A stretch of DNA of 64,000 nt from Ectothiorhodospiraceae bacterium (GCA_024234875.1 JACKNM010000004.1:1-64000), one strand, 5' to 3'; numbered from the stretch's first letter, positions 9,112-18,146 are shown. The notes: generated by a model from the sequence alone, not told the origin. Numbers and translations are program-made.

Positions 9112-9600
9112 ATGAAGTTGGACCGGACGGACCTCAAGATCCTGCTCGCCTTGCAGAAGAACGGCCGCATCACCAACGTCGAGCTGGCCGAGCTCGTCAA
9201 CCTGAGCCCGAGCCCGTGCCTGACGCGGGTCAAGAAGCTCCAGGCGGCGGGCTACATCACCGGCTACTCGGCCCAGGTCGACCTCGCGCGGCTCGGCGAG
9301 ACGCTGACGGTGTTCACCGAGGTCACGCTGAAGAACCATCGTCAGATCGACTTCGCACGTTTCCAGGCGGCGGTCGAGAAGATCGAGTCCTGCATCGAGT
9401 GCCATCTGATCTCGGGTGGTTACGACTATCTGCTGAAGTTCGTCACCGGTGGCATCAACGACTACCAGGCGATCATGGAGCGCCTCATCGACAGTGACGC
9501 CGGGATCGACAAGTACTTCAGCTACGTGGTCATCAAGTCGCCGTTCATCAAGAGTCACGTCCCGCTCGGCAGTCTGTTCGCGGACAAGGTCGGGCGCTGA
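9112..9600 (+). CDS. Lrp/AsnC family transcriptional regulator
   Basis: This 162-residue protein has the N-terminal AsnC-type helix-turn-helix (LDRTDLKILLALQKNGRITN then ELAELVNLSPSPCLTRVKKL, residues ~3-50). A C-terminal RAM/ligand-sensing domain includes the usual ISGGYDYLLKF segment near residue 103. Family members respond to amino acids and often control a divergent catabolic gene. Here the divergent neighbour is the DAO/hyuAB operon, across a gap containing several dyads. It ends 9 nt from the convergent ABC ATPase gene. The effector is probably an amino acid or derivative handled by the neighbouring enzymes; that is inference. Confidence 0.93.
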   Translation: MKLDRTDLKILLALQKNGRITNVELAELVNLSPSPCLTRVKKLQAAGYITGYSAQVDLARLGETLTVFTEVTLKNHRQIDFARFQAAVEKIESCIECHLISGGYDYLLKFVTGGINDYQAIMERLIDSDAGIDKYFSYVVIKSPFIKSHVPLGSLFADKVGR

Positions 9601-9609
9601 TCCGCGCTG

Positions 9610-11268
9610 CTAACGCCGCGCGAATTGGGCCACCAGCTCGGCGTCCTGCTCGAGCCCGTCGAGCCACCCGGTGTCGAGCCGCGGGACCGACGAGATCAAC
9701 AACCGGGAATACGGATGCTCGGCACCGACCCGCATCCGCGCGGCCGCCATTCGCTCGACCGTCTCGCCCTGGTACATGACCATGACGTCGTCGCAGATGG
9801 CCTCGACGGTCGACAGGTCGTGACTGATGAAGAGGTAGCTCAGCCCGAGCTCGCGTTGCAGCTCTCGCAGCAGATCGAGGACCGCCGCCGCCACCACCGT
9901 GTCGAGGGCCGAGGTCACCTCGTCGCACAGGATCAGCTCCGGCTCCGCGGCGAGCGCCCGCGCGAGGTTGACACGCTGCTTCTGCCCCCCCGACAGCTCC
10001 CCCGGCAGGCGATACTTCATCGCCCGGGGTAGACGAACCATGTCGAGCAGGGCATCCACCCGCGCCTCCAGCTCCGCGCCGTGCAGGCCGTGATAGAAGG
10101 TGACGGGACGGCCGACGATGCGCCCGACCGGCCGGTTCGGGTTGAGCGCGGTGTCCGCGAGCTGGAAGACGATCTGCACCCGCCGGAGATCGTCCTTGCT
10201 TCGCCCGTGTGTACCCGGAGCGAGCGTCCGCCCGGCGAGCGAGATGGTGCCACGCGCCGGCGGCAGCAATCCGGCGATGCAGCGCGCGAGCGTGGACTTG
10301 CCGCTCCCGGACTCTCCGATCACCCCGAGATTGCGCCCCGGGAGCAATCGCAGCGCCACGTCGCGAAGAACCGGCACCCGAGGCAGCCCGTCGGCCCCGA
10401 TGCCGCCATAGCCGGCGGTGAGATCACGTACCTCGAGGACCGGAGCGGGCTCGACGTCCGACCCCGGCGTCACCGCCCCGGACCGCGGCTCGAAGGCGGC
10501 GATCAGCTCGCGGGTATACGGGTGCGCCGGCGCGTTGATGATCTGGTCGCTGGTCCCTTCCTCCTGGACCTCGCCGTCCTTGAGCACCACGATCCGGTCG
10601 GCAATCTGCGCCACCACCGCCAGGTCGTGGCTGACGTAGACCCCGGCCATCGCGCCACCGCGGATGACCGACTTGAAGGCGCGCAGGACCTCGATCTGGG
10701 TGGTCACGTCCAGCGCCGTGGTCGGCTCGTCGAAGATGATCAGCCGCGGATCCCCGATCAGCGCCATGGCGGCGGACAGCCGCTGGAGCTGGCCACCGGA
10801 GACCTGGTGCGGATATCGATCGCCGATGGTGTCGGGATCGGGTAGGGCCAGCGCGCGGAACAGGTCGACGGCCTTGCGCCGCGCCGCCTCGGGTGGCATC
10901 AGGCGATGAATGCGCGCGACCTCGATGACCTGGTCCATCAACCGCTTCGAGGGGTTGAAGGCGGCCGCCGCCGACTGCGGGACGTAGGCCACCGTTCGCC
11001 CACGAATCGCCGCGCGCGCCCGCGGCGACAGGCCGACGACGTCGGTTCCGTCGAGCAACACCGCACCGCTCTCGATGCGACAACCCGGCCGGGTGTATCC
11101 CATCAGCGACAGCGCGATGGTCGTCTTGCCCGAGCCACTCTCACCGATCAGGGCGACCACCTCGCCCGGTGCGACGTCGAGACTGACCCCGCGAATGATC
11201 TCGACCTCCCGCCCGGCATCGGTGACCGCACCGATGCGCAGATCGCGGATGCTGGCCAGCGGGGTCAC
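9610..11268 (-). CDS. ABC transporter, fused dual ATP-binding subunit (DppD-DppF type)
   Basis: This 552-residue protein contains two complete ABC domains. Each has Walker A (GESGSGKTT near residue 40, GESGSGKST near residue 320), a signature (VSGGQLQRL and LSGGQKQRV) and Walker B (LIIFDEPTTALD and LILCDEVTSALD). This is the fusion of the two ATPases that energise dipeptide/nickel/opine-type importers. The GTG at 11268 is chosen as start because it overlaps the stop of the permease gene (GTGA). The longer frame upstream lies inside that gene and lacks homology. It is the last gene of the Dpp-type operon. Confidence 0.93.
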   Translation of the reverse strand: MTPLASIRDLRIGAVTDAGREVEIIRGVSLDVAPGEVVALIGESGSGKTTIALSLMGYTRPGCRIESGAVLLDGTDVVGLSPRARAAIRGRTVAYVPQSAAAAFNPSKRLMDQVIEVARIHRLMPPEAARRKAVDLFRALALPDPDTIGDRYPHQVSGGQLQRLSAAMALIGDPRLIIFDEPTTALDVTTQIEVLRAFKSVIRGGAMAGVYVSHDLAVVAQIADRIVVLKDGEVQEEGTSDQIINAPAHPYTRELIAAFEPRSGAVTPGSDVEPAPVLEVRDLTAGYGGIGADGLPRVPVLRDVALRLLPGRNLGVIGESGSGKSTLARCIAGLLPPARGTISLAGRTLAPGTHGRSKDDLRRVQIVFQLADTALNPNRPVGRIVGRPVTFYHGLHGAELEARVDALLDMVRLPRAMKYRLPGELSGGQKQRVNLARALAAEPELILCDEVTSALDTVVAAAVLDLLRELQRELGLSYLFISHDLSTVEAICDDVMVMYQGETVERMAAARMRVGAEHPYSRLLISSVPRLDTGWLDGLEQDAELVAQFARR

Positions 11269-12095
11269 GGCGCGCTCCGGTCGCGGATTCGGCGCGGTAG
11301 ATTGTCGATCAGCATGTTCACCGCGATGGTGAGAGACGCGATGGCGACCGACGGGAAGATCACCGCGGGGGCACCGAACGGCAACCCACCGATGTTCTCC
11401 TGCACCAGGGCGCCCCAATCGGCGTACGGCGGCTGCACACCGAGGCCGAGGAAGGACAGACCGGACAGCAGCAGCACGATGAACACGAAGCGCAGCCCGA
11501 AATCGGCCAGCACCGGCCCGACGATGTTCGGCAGGATCTCCTCCCGGATCAGGTAGATCAGCCCCTCACCGCGCGCGCGCGCCACGGTCACGAAGTCCAT
11601 GGCGTTGATGTTGACGGCGAGCGCGCGCGCGAAGCGATAAGAGCCGGGGGTGTAGATCGCGGTCAGGGTCAGCACCAACACCGGCAGCGAGCTGCCCACC
11701 GCCGCCACCACCACCAGACCGAAGAGCTTCGACGGGATGCTGTTGAAGGCGTCGATCACCCGCGACAGCACCTGATCGAGCAGCCCGCCGATCACCGCTG
11801 CCACCATCCCCAGCGTCACCCCCAGAAAGCAGGCCAGGCTGACTGCAGCCAACGAGATGCCGACGGTGTATCGCGCCCCCATCAGGATGCGCGAGAGCAT
11901 GTCACGGCCGAGGTAGTCGGTCCCGAGCAGGAAGTCCTCGGTCATCGGGCCGAAATAGTCGTAGTCCACGATCTTGCCCGGGTCGTACGGGACGATCAGC
12001 GGCGCGAGGATCGCGACCAGACCCCAGAAGGCGATCACCACCGCGCTCGCCAGACCGAGGGCGCTGATGCGCATGCCGAGTCCGATGCGCACCAT
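11265..12095 (-). CDS. ABC transporter permease, DppC type
   Basis: This 276-residue membrane protein has about six spans. The motif PYDPGKIVDYDYFGPMTEDF followed by LGTDYLGRDMLSR near residue 60 is characteristic of DppC/OppC permeases. The EAA-type cytoplasmic loop lies around residues 175-195 (ARARGEGLIYLIREEILPN). It forms the import channel with the DppB-type protein. Its ATG overlaps the dppB-like stop by one base (TGATG) and its stop overlaps the ATPase start, so all three genes are translationally coupled. Confidence 0.93.
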   Translation of the reverse strand: MVRIGLGMRISALGLASAVVIAFWGLVAILAPLIVPYDPGKIVDYDYFGPMTEDFLLGTDYLGRDMLSRILMGARYTVGISLAAVSLACFLGVTLGMVAAVIGGLLDQVLSRVIDAFNSIPSKLFGLVVVAAVGSSLPVLVLTLTAIYTPGSYRFARALAVNINAMDFVTVARARGEGLIYLIREEILPNIVGPVLADFGLRFVFIVLLLSGLSFLGLGVQPPYADWGALVQENIGGLPFGAPAVIFPSVAIASLTIAVNMLIDNLPRRIRDRSAP

Positions 12096-13048
12096 CAGCC
12101 GCGGAGCCTCGGGTTGGCCAGGATCGCCACGATATCCGCGATCATGATCAACATCAGGAAGCCGAAGCAGAAGATCATCGCGCAGGACTGGATCAGCGGG
12201 AGGTCGCGGGTGGCGACGGCGTCGACCATCAGCTTGGCCACGCCCGGATAGTTGAAGATGGTCTCGACGATGATGACACCCCCGAGCAGGTACGACAGGG
12301 AGAGCGCGACCGCGTTGGCGATCGCCCCGAGCGCGTTGGGAAGGGCATGCACCAGCACCAGCCGGACGCGGGAAGCACCCTTGAGCAACGCCATCTCGCA
12401 GTAGGGCGTGTTCAACGTGTCGATGACCGAGGCGCGGGTCATGCGGATCATCTGCGCCGAGATCACGAAGGTCAGGGTGATGACCGGCATCGCGAAGTTC
12501 CGCAACAACTCACCGATCGAGCCGACGTCACCGGCGAGGCTCAACGCCGGCAACCACTTGAGGTAGACGGCGAAGATCAGCACCGCGGCGGTCGCCACCA
12601 TGAACTCCGGCACCGAGATCACGGTGACCGTCGCGGCCGACACCACGCGGTCGAAGACCGAGCCCTGGAACATCGCGGCCATGATCCCGAGCCCGAGCGC
12701 GAGCGGTACCGCGAACAGCGCGGTGACGCCTCCGAGCTTCAGGGTGTTGAACAGCCGCCCCTCGATCAGCTCGGCGACGCCGAGCTTGTTGACGTAGGAG
12801 ATCCCGAGATCGCCGGTCGCCAGACCACCCAACCACTTCACGAAGCGGATTACCGCCGGCTCGTCGAGGTGCATGGCGGCGCGCAGACCGGCCACCGCCT
12901 CGGGGGTGGCCGATTGCCCGAGCAGGATCTCGACCACGTCCCCGGGTAGGAGCTCGGTGACGGCGAAGACCGCGAAGGACACGATCAGCAAGGTCAGCAG
13001 GACGATCCCCATGCGCTGCAGGATCATCCGAGCGATCAGGAGGTTCAT
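12095..13048 (-). CDS. ABC transporter permease, DppB type
   Basis: This is a 317-residue inner-membrane permease of the DppB/OppB family. The N terminus has the ILQRMGIVLLTLLIVSFAVF span, and a large periplasmic loop carries LPGDVVEILLGQSATPEAV. The EAA loop ARVRLVLVHALPNALGAI lies around residues 227-244. It starts 197 nt after the binding-protein gene and partners the DppC-type permease. Family ligands range from di- and oligopeptides to opines, glutathione and nickel; nothing in the permease itself decides between them. Confidence 0.93.
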   Translation of the reverse strand: MNLLIARMILQRMGIVLLTLLIVSFAVFAVTELLPGDVVEILLGQSATPEAVAGLRAAMHLDEPAVIRFVKWLGGLATGDLGISYVNKLGVAELIEGRLFNTLKLGGVTALFAVPLALGLGIMAAMFQGSVFDRVVSAATVTVISVPEFMVATAAVLIFAVYLKWLPALSLAGDVGSIGELLRNFAMPVITLTFVISAQMIRMTRASVIDTLNTPYCEMALLKGASRVRLVLVHALPNALGAIANAVALSLSYLLGGVIIVETIFNYPGVAKLMVDAVATRDLPLIQSCAMIFCFGFLMLIMIADIVAILANPRLRG

Positions 13049-13154
13049 ACCGAGACCCTTCCCGACTGAAGCGGACCCCGCCGGGGCTTCGATGCGGGGC
13101 TCCCGCGCTCGGGGAAGCTTCGCGCGGCTCCGCTACCGGAACCGCGCCGAGACC

Positions 13155-13226
13155 GCGGGCGAGCCGTCGGGCCTCGCCCGCCTCACGTCGACGTTCGCTC
13201 GACTGCGGCGCGTCCCTGCGCCGCGG
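13155..13226 (-). repeat. two hairpins between binding-protein and permease genes
   Basis: Within the 197-nt gap between the binding-protein stop and dppB, positions 13155-13163 and 13173-13181 form a perfect 9-bp stem with a 9-nt loop. Positions 13205-13211 and 13218-13224 form a second stem of 7 bp with a 6-nt loop, extendable by a wobble pair and a C-G pair. On the minus strand the second comes first, about 20 nt after the stop codon. No T-tract follows. They could protect the binding-protein message or attenuate readthrough into the permeases. Confidence 0.5.
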
Positions 13227-13245
13227 CACGGCCGGCGAGTCTTGC

Positions 13246-14859
13246 TCAGCTCTCCAGCCAGACGTACTCGGCGAAGGCGTAGCCCATCAGGCCACCGAGC
13301 GGATTGGCGGTGAGGCCCTTGAGCTTGGTGCTCATCGCGTCGACGCCCGAGATCCACACCGGGATGGCGGTGCCGGCCTCGTTGGAGACCATGGCCTGCA
13401 TCTCGCCGTAGATCTCCTTGCGCTTCGCGTCGTCGAGGAGCCCACGCGCCTCGAGCAACATCGCGTCGAACTTCTCGGACTTGAACTGGCTCTCGTTCCA
13501 CTTCGCGTCGCGCGCGTAGAGCAGCGAGAACAGGATGTCCGGCGTCGGCCGCGGGTTGATGTTGCCGAAGTGCACCGGCGCCTTCAACCAGTAGTTCGAC
13601 CAGTAGCCGTCGGAGGGGACGCGCTGCACGTCGAAGCTCATCCCGATCTCGGCACCCGCCTGCTGGATGACGGTGGCCATGTCCACCGAGGACGAGGCGG
13701 CGTCCGAGCAGATCATCGGAATCGACTGACCGAGCACGCCGGCCTTCTGGAAGTGGTGCTTCGCCTTCTCGGGGTCGAAGGCTCGCGGCTTGAGCTCGGC
13801 GTTGTAGTAACGAGAGGCCGGCGAGACCGGCTGGTCGTTCGCGATCTCGGCCAGCCCACGCATCACCGACTTCTGGATCAGCTCGCGGTTGAGCAGGGTC
13901 TTCACCCCTTCCACGAAGTCGGCGTTGTTGCCCGGCGCCATGTCCAACCGCATGTTCAGGTTGGTGTAGTTACCGGCGGTGTTCGTGACCACGGTGACGC
14001 CCGACTGGCTCTCCAGCAGGCGCAGCGAGCGCGGGCTGACCGCGCCGGCGAGCTGGATGTCCCCGGAAAGCAGCGCGTTGACCCGCGCCGGCTCGTCGCG
14101 AATGGCGAAGAACTCGTAGCTGTCGAGGTACGGCCCCGCGGCCTTCCAGTAGTTCTCGTTGCGCACCAGGACCGAGCGGACCCCGGGCTCGAACATCTCG
14201 ACCCGGAACGCGCCAGTGCCGTCGGGCTTGGCGAAGTCGGTGGCGCCGTCGGCGATCATCATGAAGTGGTGCAAGGAGAGGATGACCGGCAGATCGGCGT
14301 TGGGCGCCTTCAGCGTGATCCGCACCGTCTGCGGGTCGACCGCATCGATGCTCTCCATCTGGCTGGCGATGGCATTGACCTTCGATCCGGTGGCGGGATC
14401 GAGGTGCCGCTTCAGCGAGTAGACGACGTCGGCGGAGGTGAAGGACTTCCCGCTGTGGAAGGTGACCCCCGAGCGCAGCTTGACCGTCCAGACCCTCGCG
14501 TCGCTCGAGTCGATGCTCTCGGCGAGCTCCATCTGCGCGGTGCCACTCGCGTCGAGGAAGGTCAGCCGGTTGTAGATCGAGCAGCAGCGGACGTAGTCGG
14601 TCGACAGCGAGGCCTTGGCCGGGTCGAGGGTGTCGGCCGTCGACGACGACCAGCCGGCCGCCTTGATCGTTCCGCCGCGCACCGGCGTGGCCGCCAGCAC
14701 CGACTCGGCGTGGCCGAGCAGCAGCCCACCCGCGGCCAGGCCGACGCCGCCCGCGGTCAGGGTTCGCACGAAGTCGCGCCGGCTGATCCCCCGGCGAATG
14801 GCGTCCTCGACCATCCGGTCGTGGCGCACGGTCCAGTTGGTGTCGTCGCGGTCGCTCAT
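13246..14859 (-). CDS. ABC transporter substrate-binding protein, family 5, Tat-exported
   Basis: This 537-residue protein has a twin-arginine signal (ISRRDFVRTLTAGGVGLAAGG, residues ~29-48) and a mature domain of the peptide/nickel-binding family, with LDPAKASLSTDYVRCCSIYN and VVYSLKRHLDPATGS. Export through Tat implies folding in the cytoplasm before secretion. The ATG at 14859 is preceded by GAGGAGG 10 nt upstream, favouring it over an ATG six codons earlier. It lies 30 nt downstream of a HAD hydrolase gene and upstream of the two permeases and dual ATPase, completing an importer. The ligand is unknown. Confidence 0.92.
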   Translation of the reverse strand: MSDRDDTNWTVRHDRMVEDAIRRGISRRDFVRTLTAGGVGLAAGGLLLGHAESVLAATPVRGGTIKAAGWSSSTADTLDPAKASLSTDYVRCCSIYNRLTFLDASGTAQMELAESIDSSDARVWTVKLRSGVTFHSGKSFTSADVVYSLKRHLDPATGSKVNAIASQMESIDAVDPQTVRITLKAPNADLPVILSLHHFMMIADGATDFAKPDGTGAFRVEMFEPGVRSVLVRNENYWKAAGPYLDSYEFFAIRDEPARVNALLSGDIQLAGAVSPRSLRLLESQSGVTVVTNTAGNYTNLNMRLDMAPGNNADFVEGVKTLLNRELIQKSVMRGLAEIANDQPVSPASRYYNAELKPRAFDPEKAKHHFQKAGVLGQSIPMICSDAASSSVDMATVIQQAGAEIGMSFDVQRVPSDGYWSNYWLKAPVHFGNINPRPTPDILFSLLYARDAKWNESQFKSEKFDAMLLEARGLLDDAKRKEIYGEMQAMVSNEAGTAIPVWISGVDAMSTKLKGLTANPLGGLMGYAFAEYVWLES

Positions 14860-14889
14860 GTTGGTGCTCCTCCTCAATCTGGTGCGTTG

Positions 14890-15633
14890 CTACACGTCCC
14901 GCGCCGCGACCGCCCGGTCCACTGCATCGGCCAGCTCGGCCAGCGACAGGACATGGAGATCGGGCGCGGTGAATTGCCCCGGGGCGATCGTGCCGCCGTA
15001 GCCCGGACGCCCATGGCGGCGCTCCACCCAGCAGGTGGTCAGGCCGAGGTCGTGGGCGACGCCGATGTCGTGGTACTGACTCTGCGCGACGTGCAGGACC
15101 TGTTCCTTACGGACACCATCGGCGGCCAGGCGGGCGAGCACGTGCTCGAAGTAGGCGGGATCCGGCTTCTCGGTGCCGGTCTCGGTGGCGGTGAAGCCGA
15201 GCCAGAACGGATTCCCGAGCGCGCGGTCGTAACGGTCGAACGCCCAGCGCTGGGCATTCGTCATCGCCACCAGCCGGTACCGGGCGGCGAGACGACGGAG
15301 CGCCGCGACACTGTCGTCGAACGGGGGTGCCGAGGCCACCGCCTCGACCATCTCACCCTGCTCCACCTCGGTGTCGGGCAGGCCGAAGTGCCTCGCGACC
15401 GCGCCGTAGGCACGCCCGACGTCGTCGGGGAACGGTCCTGCCTCGGGATCACGCCGGGCGGCCCCGTACAGCGCCAGCGCCTGCTCGGGAGGGACCCCGA
15501 CGCCACTGCGGGTCGCGATGGCGGCGACGCCGGCGGTCAGCCCGGCCTCGAAGTCGATCAGGGTCCCGACCACGTCGAAGGTCAGCACCGTGAACTGGTC
15601 GAACGCCAGGGTTGGCCTGTCAGTGCGCGTCAT
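14890..15633 (-). CDS. HAD-superfamily hydrolase, haloacid dehalogenase type II-like (first copy)
   Basis: This 247-residue HAD hydrolase has the nucleophile motif near residue 18 as FDVVGTLIDF, motif II as MTNAQ, and lysine motif EKPDPAYF. True L-2-haloacid dehalogenases have D-x-Y-G-T and an SSNAWD segment. Here the Tyr is Val and the late motif reads AQSQYHD, so dehalogenation should not be assumed. The nucleophilic Asp and the distal Asp are retained. It is the first gene of the operon that continues with the Tat-exported binding protein and Dpp-type permeases. This suggests it acts on a phosphate or other product of the imported compound. Confidence 0.8.
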   Translation of the reverse strand: MTRTDRPTLAFDQFTVLTFDVVGTLIDFEAGLTAGVAAIATRSGVGVPPEQALALYGAARRDPEAGPFPDDVGRAYGAVARHFGLPDTEVEQGEMVEAVASAPPFDDSVAALRRLAARYRLVAMTNAQRWAFDRYDRALGNPFWLGFTATETGTEKPDPAYFEHVLARLAADGVRKEQVLHVAQSQYHDIGVAHDLGLTTCWVERRHGRPGYGGTIAPGQFTAPDLHVLSLAELADAVDRAVAARDV

Positions 15634-16009
15634 TCCGAGCCGACCACCTGTCGCGACATCACCGCTCGCTGCGGCGAATCGAGTCTGTCATGGCGGCACG
15701 GGCGAAGCGACCGTATTGGCCGGGCCGGGCGGCAGAACATGCCGTATTCGGCCCGGTGACGACATCCTCTGCGACGGTCGCGGGCGCCCGGTAGCGGGGC
15801 GGCGGTGGATTCGCGGACCCGGGAACGACCCACCTGCCAGCCGAGCGCGTCGTTCGCCTGGCACGCCATGCCGCGCCGCCGGGCGGTTTCGACAGATTCT
15901 GCTTCGCGCTCACCGTACTGCGACGATTCCCCGCCGGCCGGTCGGTCTATAGTCTGCGCCACGGGCCGACGCTGCCCTGACCATCCCTCCACTCGACCGG
16001 GACCGCGCC
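15634..16009. promoter_or_regulatory. divergent intergenic region between two HAD genes
   Basis: This 376-nt gap is the longest in the window and has no credible gene. It must hold promoters for both divergent operons. A -10-like TATAGT at 15948-15953 faces the plus-strand HAD gene, but no convincing -35 accompanies it. CCGGGCCG at 15720-15727 is repeated in inverted form as CGGCCCGG at 15749-15756, 21 nt apart. CCGTATT occurs twice nearby. These could be an operator, but high GC makes such coincidences common. No regulator gene is adjacent. Confidence 0.35.
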
Positions 16010-16675
16010 ATGACCTTTCGCCCGAAATTCGTGACCTTCGACTGCTACGGCACGCTGATCGACTTCGAGATGGCGCGGGCAGCCCGGGACCATTACGGCG
16101 CGCAGTTCTCGCCGGAGGGAATGAGCCGGTTCATCGCCGACTTCTCCGTCTACCGCATGGACGAGGTGCTCGGCGCGTGGAAGCCCTACGCGGACGTCAT
16201 CGGCACCGCGTTGGAGCGCGCGTGCAAGGCCAGCCGGGTGGCGTTCGACCCCGACATCGGACGCGCCATCTACGACCGGGTACCGACCTGGGGCCCGCAC
16301 CCGGACGTACCCGCCGGTCTGGCACGGGTGGCGAAGGAGATCCCGCTGGTGATCCTCTCCAACGCCATGGACGACCAGATCCACCACAACGTGGCGCGAC
16401 TCGGCGCACCCTTCGCGCACGTGCTCACCGCCGAGCAGGCCGGGGCCTACAAGCCGCGGCTGCGGGCGTTCGAGTACATGCTCGACACGCTGGGCTGCGG
16501 TCCCGAGGACATCCTCCACTGCTCGTCGTCGTTTCGCTACGACCTGATGAGCGCGCACGACATGCGCATCCGCCACAAGGTCTGGGTGAACCGTGGGCAC
16601 GAGCCGGCCAGCGCCGGTTACGACCACGTCGAGATCGCCGACATCTCCGGGCTCCCCGCGGTCGTCGGGCTGTAG
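16010..16675 (+). CDS. HAD-superfamily hydrolase, haloacid dehalogenase type II-like (second copy)
   Basis: This 221-residue HAD protein is a diverged paralogue of the one encoded divergently at 14890-15633. Motif I is canonical for the type II dehalogenases (FDCYGTLIDF, near residue 10), motif II is LSNAMDD and the lysine motif is YKPRLRAFEYML. The last motif is SSSFRYD rather than SSNAWD, so the Asn used for halide chemistry is missing. It lies 8 nt upstream of a PuuB-like FAD oxidoreductase gene and is presumably cotranscribed. The pair HAD plus amine oxidase next to a Dpp-type importer suggests a role in breakdown of an amine or amino-acid derivative. Confidence 0.82.
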   Translation: MTFRPKFVTFDCYGTLIDFEMARAARDHYGAQFSPEGMSRFIADFSVYRMDEVLGAWKPYADVIGTALERACKASRVAFDPDIGRAIYDRVPTWGPHPDVPAGLARVAKEIPLVILSNAMDDQIHHNVARLGAPFAHVLTAEQAGAYKPRLRAFEYMLDTLGCGPEDILHCSSSFRYDLMSAHDMRIRHKVWVNRGHEPASAGYDHVEIADISGLPAVVGL

Positions 16676-16683
16676 GTACGGCG

Positions 16684-17976
16684 ATGGAGCTGCGATCGTA
16701 CTGGCAGGCGACGGCACCAAGGTTCGCGGGCGCGGCGCGCGGCCCGGTCGAGGGTCGCGCGGAGGTCGCGGTGATCGGCGCCGGCTTCACCGGCCTCGCC
16801 GCCGCCCGCCAGCTCGCGCGCGCCGGGGCCCGGGTGGTCGTGCTCGAGGGGGCCGAGGTCGGCCACGGCGCGTCGGCCCGCAACGGCGGACACGTGAACA
16901 ACGGGATGGCCCACGGCTATGCCGATGCCATGGCCGCCTTCGGCCGGGACCGCGCGCGCGCGCTCTACCACGCCTACGACGCCGCCATCGACCTCATCGA
17001 GGAGATCGTCGCGACCGAGGGCATCGACTGCGACTTCCGCCGCGCGGGCAAGCTGAAGCTCGCCTCCAAGGCCGGGCACGTCGCCGGCCTGCGCGCGAGC
17101 TACGAGCTGATCCGCCGCGAGGCCGACCCGGAGACCGAGTTCCTGAGCCGCGAGGATCTGCGCGGCGAGATCGGTTCCGAGGCCTTCCACGGCGCCCTGC
17201 TCTATCGCAAGAGCGCGATGATGCACATGGGCCGCTACATCGAGGGGCTGGCCCGGGCCGCCACCGCCCACGGCGCCACCATCCACGAGAGCACCCCGGT
17301 CACCGGGCTCTCCCGTCACGAGGGCGCCTGGCGGCTCGACACGCCCCACGGCCGGCTGCGGGCCGACAAGGTGCTGGTCGCCACCGGCGGCTACTCCGCG
17401 GAGTTCGCCCGCAAGCCGTTCGCCCACTTCCTGCGCCGCATCGTGCCGGTCGGGAGCTTCGTCGTCGCCACCCGCGCGCTGTCGGCCGACGAGGTCCGGG
17501 CGACCATGCCGGGGAACCGGACCTGCGTCACCACGCTCAACATCGGCAACTACTTCCGCCTGTCACCGGACTCGCGACTGATCTTCGGCGGCCGGGCGAA
17601 GTTCTCGGCCCGGGCCGACGCGCAGACCGACGCCGCCTCCGCCACCATCCTGCGCCGTCAGCTCGCGGCGGTGTTCCCCGCGCTCGCCGACATCCCGTTC
17701 GACTACTGCTTCGGCGGGCTGGTCGACATGACCAAGGACCGCCTGCCACGGGCGGGCGAGCTCGAGGACGGGCTCTTCTTCGCCATGGGCTACTCCGGGC
17801 ACGGCGCCCAGCTCTCGAGCTACATGGGCACCGTCCTGGCCGACGCCATGCTCGGGCGACCCGACCGCAACCCACTGAAGGACCTGCCCTGGCCGTCCAT
17901 CCCCGGCCATGCCGGCAAGCCCTGGTTCCTGCCCCTGGTCGGACTCCACTATCGCCTGAAGGACATCCTGTCCTGA
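16684..17976 (+). CDS. FAD-dependent oxidoreductase, gamma-glutamylputrescine oxidase-like
   Basis: This 430-residue flavoprotein resembles the PuuB/OrdL group of DAO-family amine oxidases. It begins MELRSYWQATAP, has the FAD-binding VIGAGFTGLAAARQLARAGA at residues ~30-49, the family segment GHGASARNGGHVNNG near residue 60, and the C-terminal MGYSGHGAQLSSYMG near residue 370. Such enzymes oxidise N-substituted amines or polyamine conjugates with release of hydrogen peroxide. The ATG at 16684 is used; a long open frame continues upstream through the HAD gene but is a shadow. It follows the HAD gene by 8 nt. The substrate is not established. Confidence 0.88.
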   Translation: MELRSYWQATAPRFAGAARGPVEGRAEVAVIGAGFTGLAAARQLARAGARVVVLEGAEVGHGASARNGGHVNNGMAHGYADAMAAFGRDRARALYHAYDAAIDLIEEIVATEGIDCDFRRAGKLKLASKAGHVAGLRASYELIRREADPETEFLSREDLRGEIGSEAFHGALLYRKSAMMHMGRYIEGLARAATAHGATIHESTPVTGLSRHEGAWRLDTPHGRLRADKVLVATGGYSAEFARKPFAHFLRRIVPVGSFVVATRALSADEVRATMPGNRTCVTTLNIGNYFRLSPDSRLIFGGRAKFSARADAQTDAASATILRRQLAAVFPALADIPFDYCFGGLVDMTKDRLPRAGELEDGLFFAMGYSGHGAQLSSYMGTVLADAMLGRPDRNPLKDLPWPSIPGHAGKPWFLPLVGLHYRLKDILS

Positions 17977-18146
17977 CGCCCCAGCCCCGACCGCCCCCAC
18001 CCGGCTGCCCGCCCGCACCGGGCTCGCTCTCAAGCCGCCGGCCCCGGCGCCGATAGCACCGTCGAGGCGTCCGCTCGGCGCGGCGTGGTGCGTCGGTGGG
18101 ACGCCCACGGGCGCCGCCGTCAGCGATGGAAGGGGTTCCGATACAC

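Noticed and set aside
15720..15756. Inverted repeat CCGGGCCG/CGGCCCGG as an operator
   Set aside because: All-GC 8-mers of this kind are expected by chance in such DNA and no regulator is encoded nearby; kept only as a note in the gap description.
15805..16683. Upstream in-frame extension of the PuuB-like oxidoreductase gene
   Set aside because: It overlaps the HAD gene in another frame; the flavoprotein N terminus begins at 16684.
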